Origin: Mucilaginibacter galii
GTDB taxonomy: Bacteria; Bacteroidota; Bacteroidia; Sphingobacteriales; Sphingobacteriaceae
Assembly: GCF_014635825.1 (NCBI RefSeq)
Contig: NZ_BMDO01000004.1
Location: forward strand, 62,001 to 126,000
DNA length: 64,000 nt
Direction of reading: 5' to 3'
The position numbers and the translations under genes are program-made. The notes under the pieces are model-generated. The model ran no database searches. It saw only the letters and a program-made list of their open reading frames with translations, and was not told where the DNA came from. This document shows positions 63,155 through 64,000 of the stretch, piece after piece; positions within the stretch are counted from its first letter, which is position 1; each line of letters opens with the position of its first letter.

Positions 63155-64000
63155 ATGCGTATATACCTGGTTTTTCTTTTAACCTTCTTTTTTGCCGGCG
63201 TTGCAAGTGCTCAAACCACTGGTACCATAACCGGTAAAGTAATTAATGCCGACTCTAAATTACCCGTACCAAAAGTCAGCGTATTTTTAAGCAACGCCAC
63301 TTATGGTACTGTTACGGCCGAAGATGGCACCTTTACGCTACGCGGGGTCAAAGCCGGTCAGTACGATTTGGTGATGACCGCCGTGGGATTTGAAGATTAT
63401 AACCAGCAGGTCTTAGTGGGCAGCCAAGTTATTACCATCAATGCAACGCTTAAAACGCAGGTTATGCAGCTACGCGATGTAGTGGTGATGACCAATGCCG
63501 ACTGGAAACGTAATTATGCCATGTTTTTAACTGAGTTCTTCGGCACATCGGCCTATGCCAGGCAATGCAAAATAACCAACCCGCACGAACTGACACTTAT
63601 TTACCGCAAGTCTAAAAAAACACTCGAAGCCTACTCTTACGATTTTGTGAACATCGAAAATAAGGCGCTGGGCTACCGTATTCGTTTCCTGCTTAAATCT
63701 TTTAAGAGTGATAAACTAAACAATATTATTTCTTGGCAGGGAAGGATATTGTACGAGGAAATGCCGGGCAGCGCAAGCCAGAAGAAGAAATGGGAAGAGC
63801 GTCGGCAGGACATCTATTACGGATCGAACCTGCATTTTTACCGCTCGCTGGCTAACGGTAAGTTTGACCAAGATGGTTTTGTAATGCGCATACTGGCCCG
63901 AAAGCCTAATCTTCACCGGCCCGATGAAGAGTTGATTCAACGTAAGCTTGACAAGTTTCAAAGCGTTAACCGTGACTCGATGAATTACTGGCTGGACAAA
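63155..64000 (+). CDS. Carboxypeptidase-like regulatory domain protein (partial, cut by window edge)
   Basis: Exported protein open to the end of the window (282 codons). Signal peptide MRIYLVFLLTFFFAGVASAQ, then a CarboxypepD_reg-like beta-sandwich (TGTITGKVINADSKLPVPKVSVFLSNATYGTV, followed by an AEDGTFTLRGV strand) and, after about residue 100, a domain with KITNPHELTLIYRKSKKTL of unrecognised type. Comparable Bacteroidota proteins are annotated simply as carboxypeptidase-like regulatory domain-containing; no TonB plug was seen in the visible part. Independent of ccmB by its 150-bp spacer. Confidence 0.85.
   Translation, partial: MRIYLVFLLTFFFAGVASAQTTGTITGKVINADSKLPVPKVSVFLSNATYGTVTAEDGTFTLRGVKAGQYDLVMTAVGFEDYNQQVLVGSQVITINATLKTQVMQLRDVVVMTNADWKRNYAMFLTEFFGTSAYARQCKITNPHELTLIYRKSKKTLEAYSYDFVNIENKALGYRIRFLLKSFKSDKLNNIISWQGRILYEEMPGSASQKKKWEERRQDIYYGSNLHFYRSLANGKFDQDGFVMRILARKPNLHRPDEELIQRKLDKFQSVNRDSMNYWLDK

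Overview
The window is a chromosomal segment from a member of the Bacteroidota, most probably a Mucilaginibacter- or Pedobacter-like Sphingobacteriaceae. This is inferred from several signs. There is a SusC/SusD pair with glycoside hydrolases, and there are DUF4249/TonB-receptor, DUF5723, DUF3810 and YtxH/DUF892 genes. The promoters are of the Bacteroidetes type (TTTG about 19 nt before TAnnTTTG, for example ahead of rpmH). Dispersed GTCATTGCGAGGAGC-type palindromes are also present. No rRNA, tRNA, CRISPR array, prophage or intact insertion sequence was seen.

Layout. 1-6.0 kb: 3' truncated penicillin-binding protein 1C, a pair of dispersed palindromic repeats, then a GH2 glycosidase with mannonate dehydratase (uxuA). 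6.1-12.4 kb: TonB receptor + DUF4249 lipoprotein, pirin, rhomboid protease, SDR oxidoreductase. 12.5-18.6 kb: DUF47 phosphate-transport accessory protein, DUF3810 zinc-peptidase-like membrane protein, a secreted propeller-like protein, a FrnE/DsbA-like oxidoreductase, a desaturase that closely resembles eukaryotic dihydroceramide delta-4 desaturase, and an alpha/beta hydrolase. 18.6-31.7 kb: a polysaccharide utilisation locus (SusC, SusD, two GH30 enzymes, convergent GH127), flanked divergently by a membrane sensor whose C-terminus is an IS1595-type transposase zinc-ribbon/HTH module.

31.8-41.1 kb: a DisA_N-like (DACNV) nucleotide-sensor candidate, a bacteriophytochrome kinase with its coupled response regulator, a multi-PAS kinase, stress proteins (YtxH, DUF892) and sigma-54. 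41.2-51.7 kb: housekeeping genes (mscL, chaN, rpmH-rnpA-yidD-tsaB, priA, pcm, smpB) with two uncharacterised envelope proteins. 51.7-54.3 kb: NRAMP metal transporter fused to a universal-stress domain, co-transcribed with a DtxR/MntR-type repressor that has a DtxR-box-like operator upstream. 54.3-64 kb: Lrp regulator, a small membrane protein, then a signalling operon (CHASE3 hybrid kinase, CheR, stand-alone CheB methylesterase, REC-PAS hybrid kinase) without chemoreceptors, followed by ccmB and a truncated carboxypeptidase-regulatory-domain protein.

The most unusual items are the 7TM sensor/transposase zinc-ribbon fusion beside the sugar-utilisation locus, the ceramide-desaturase-like gene, the receptor-less CheB/CheR kinase cluster, and several inverted or direct repeats at PUL promoters that look like operators. 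All functional statements come from reading motifs by eye; no database search was run.
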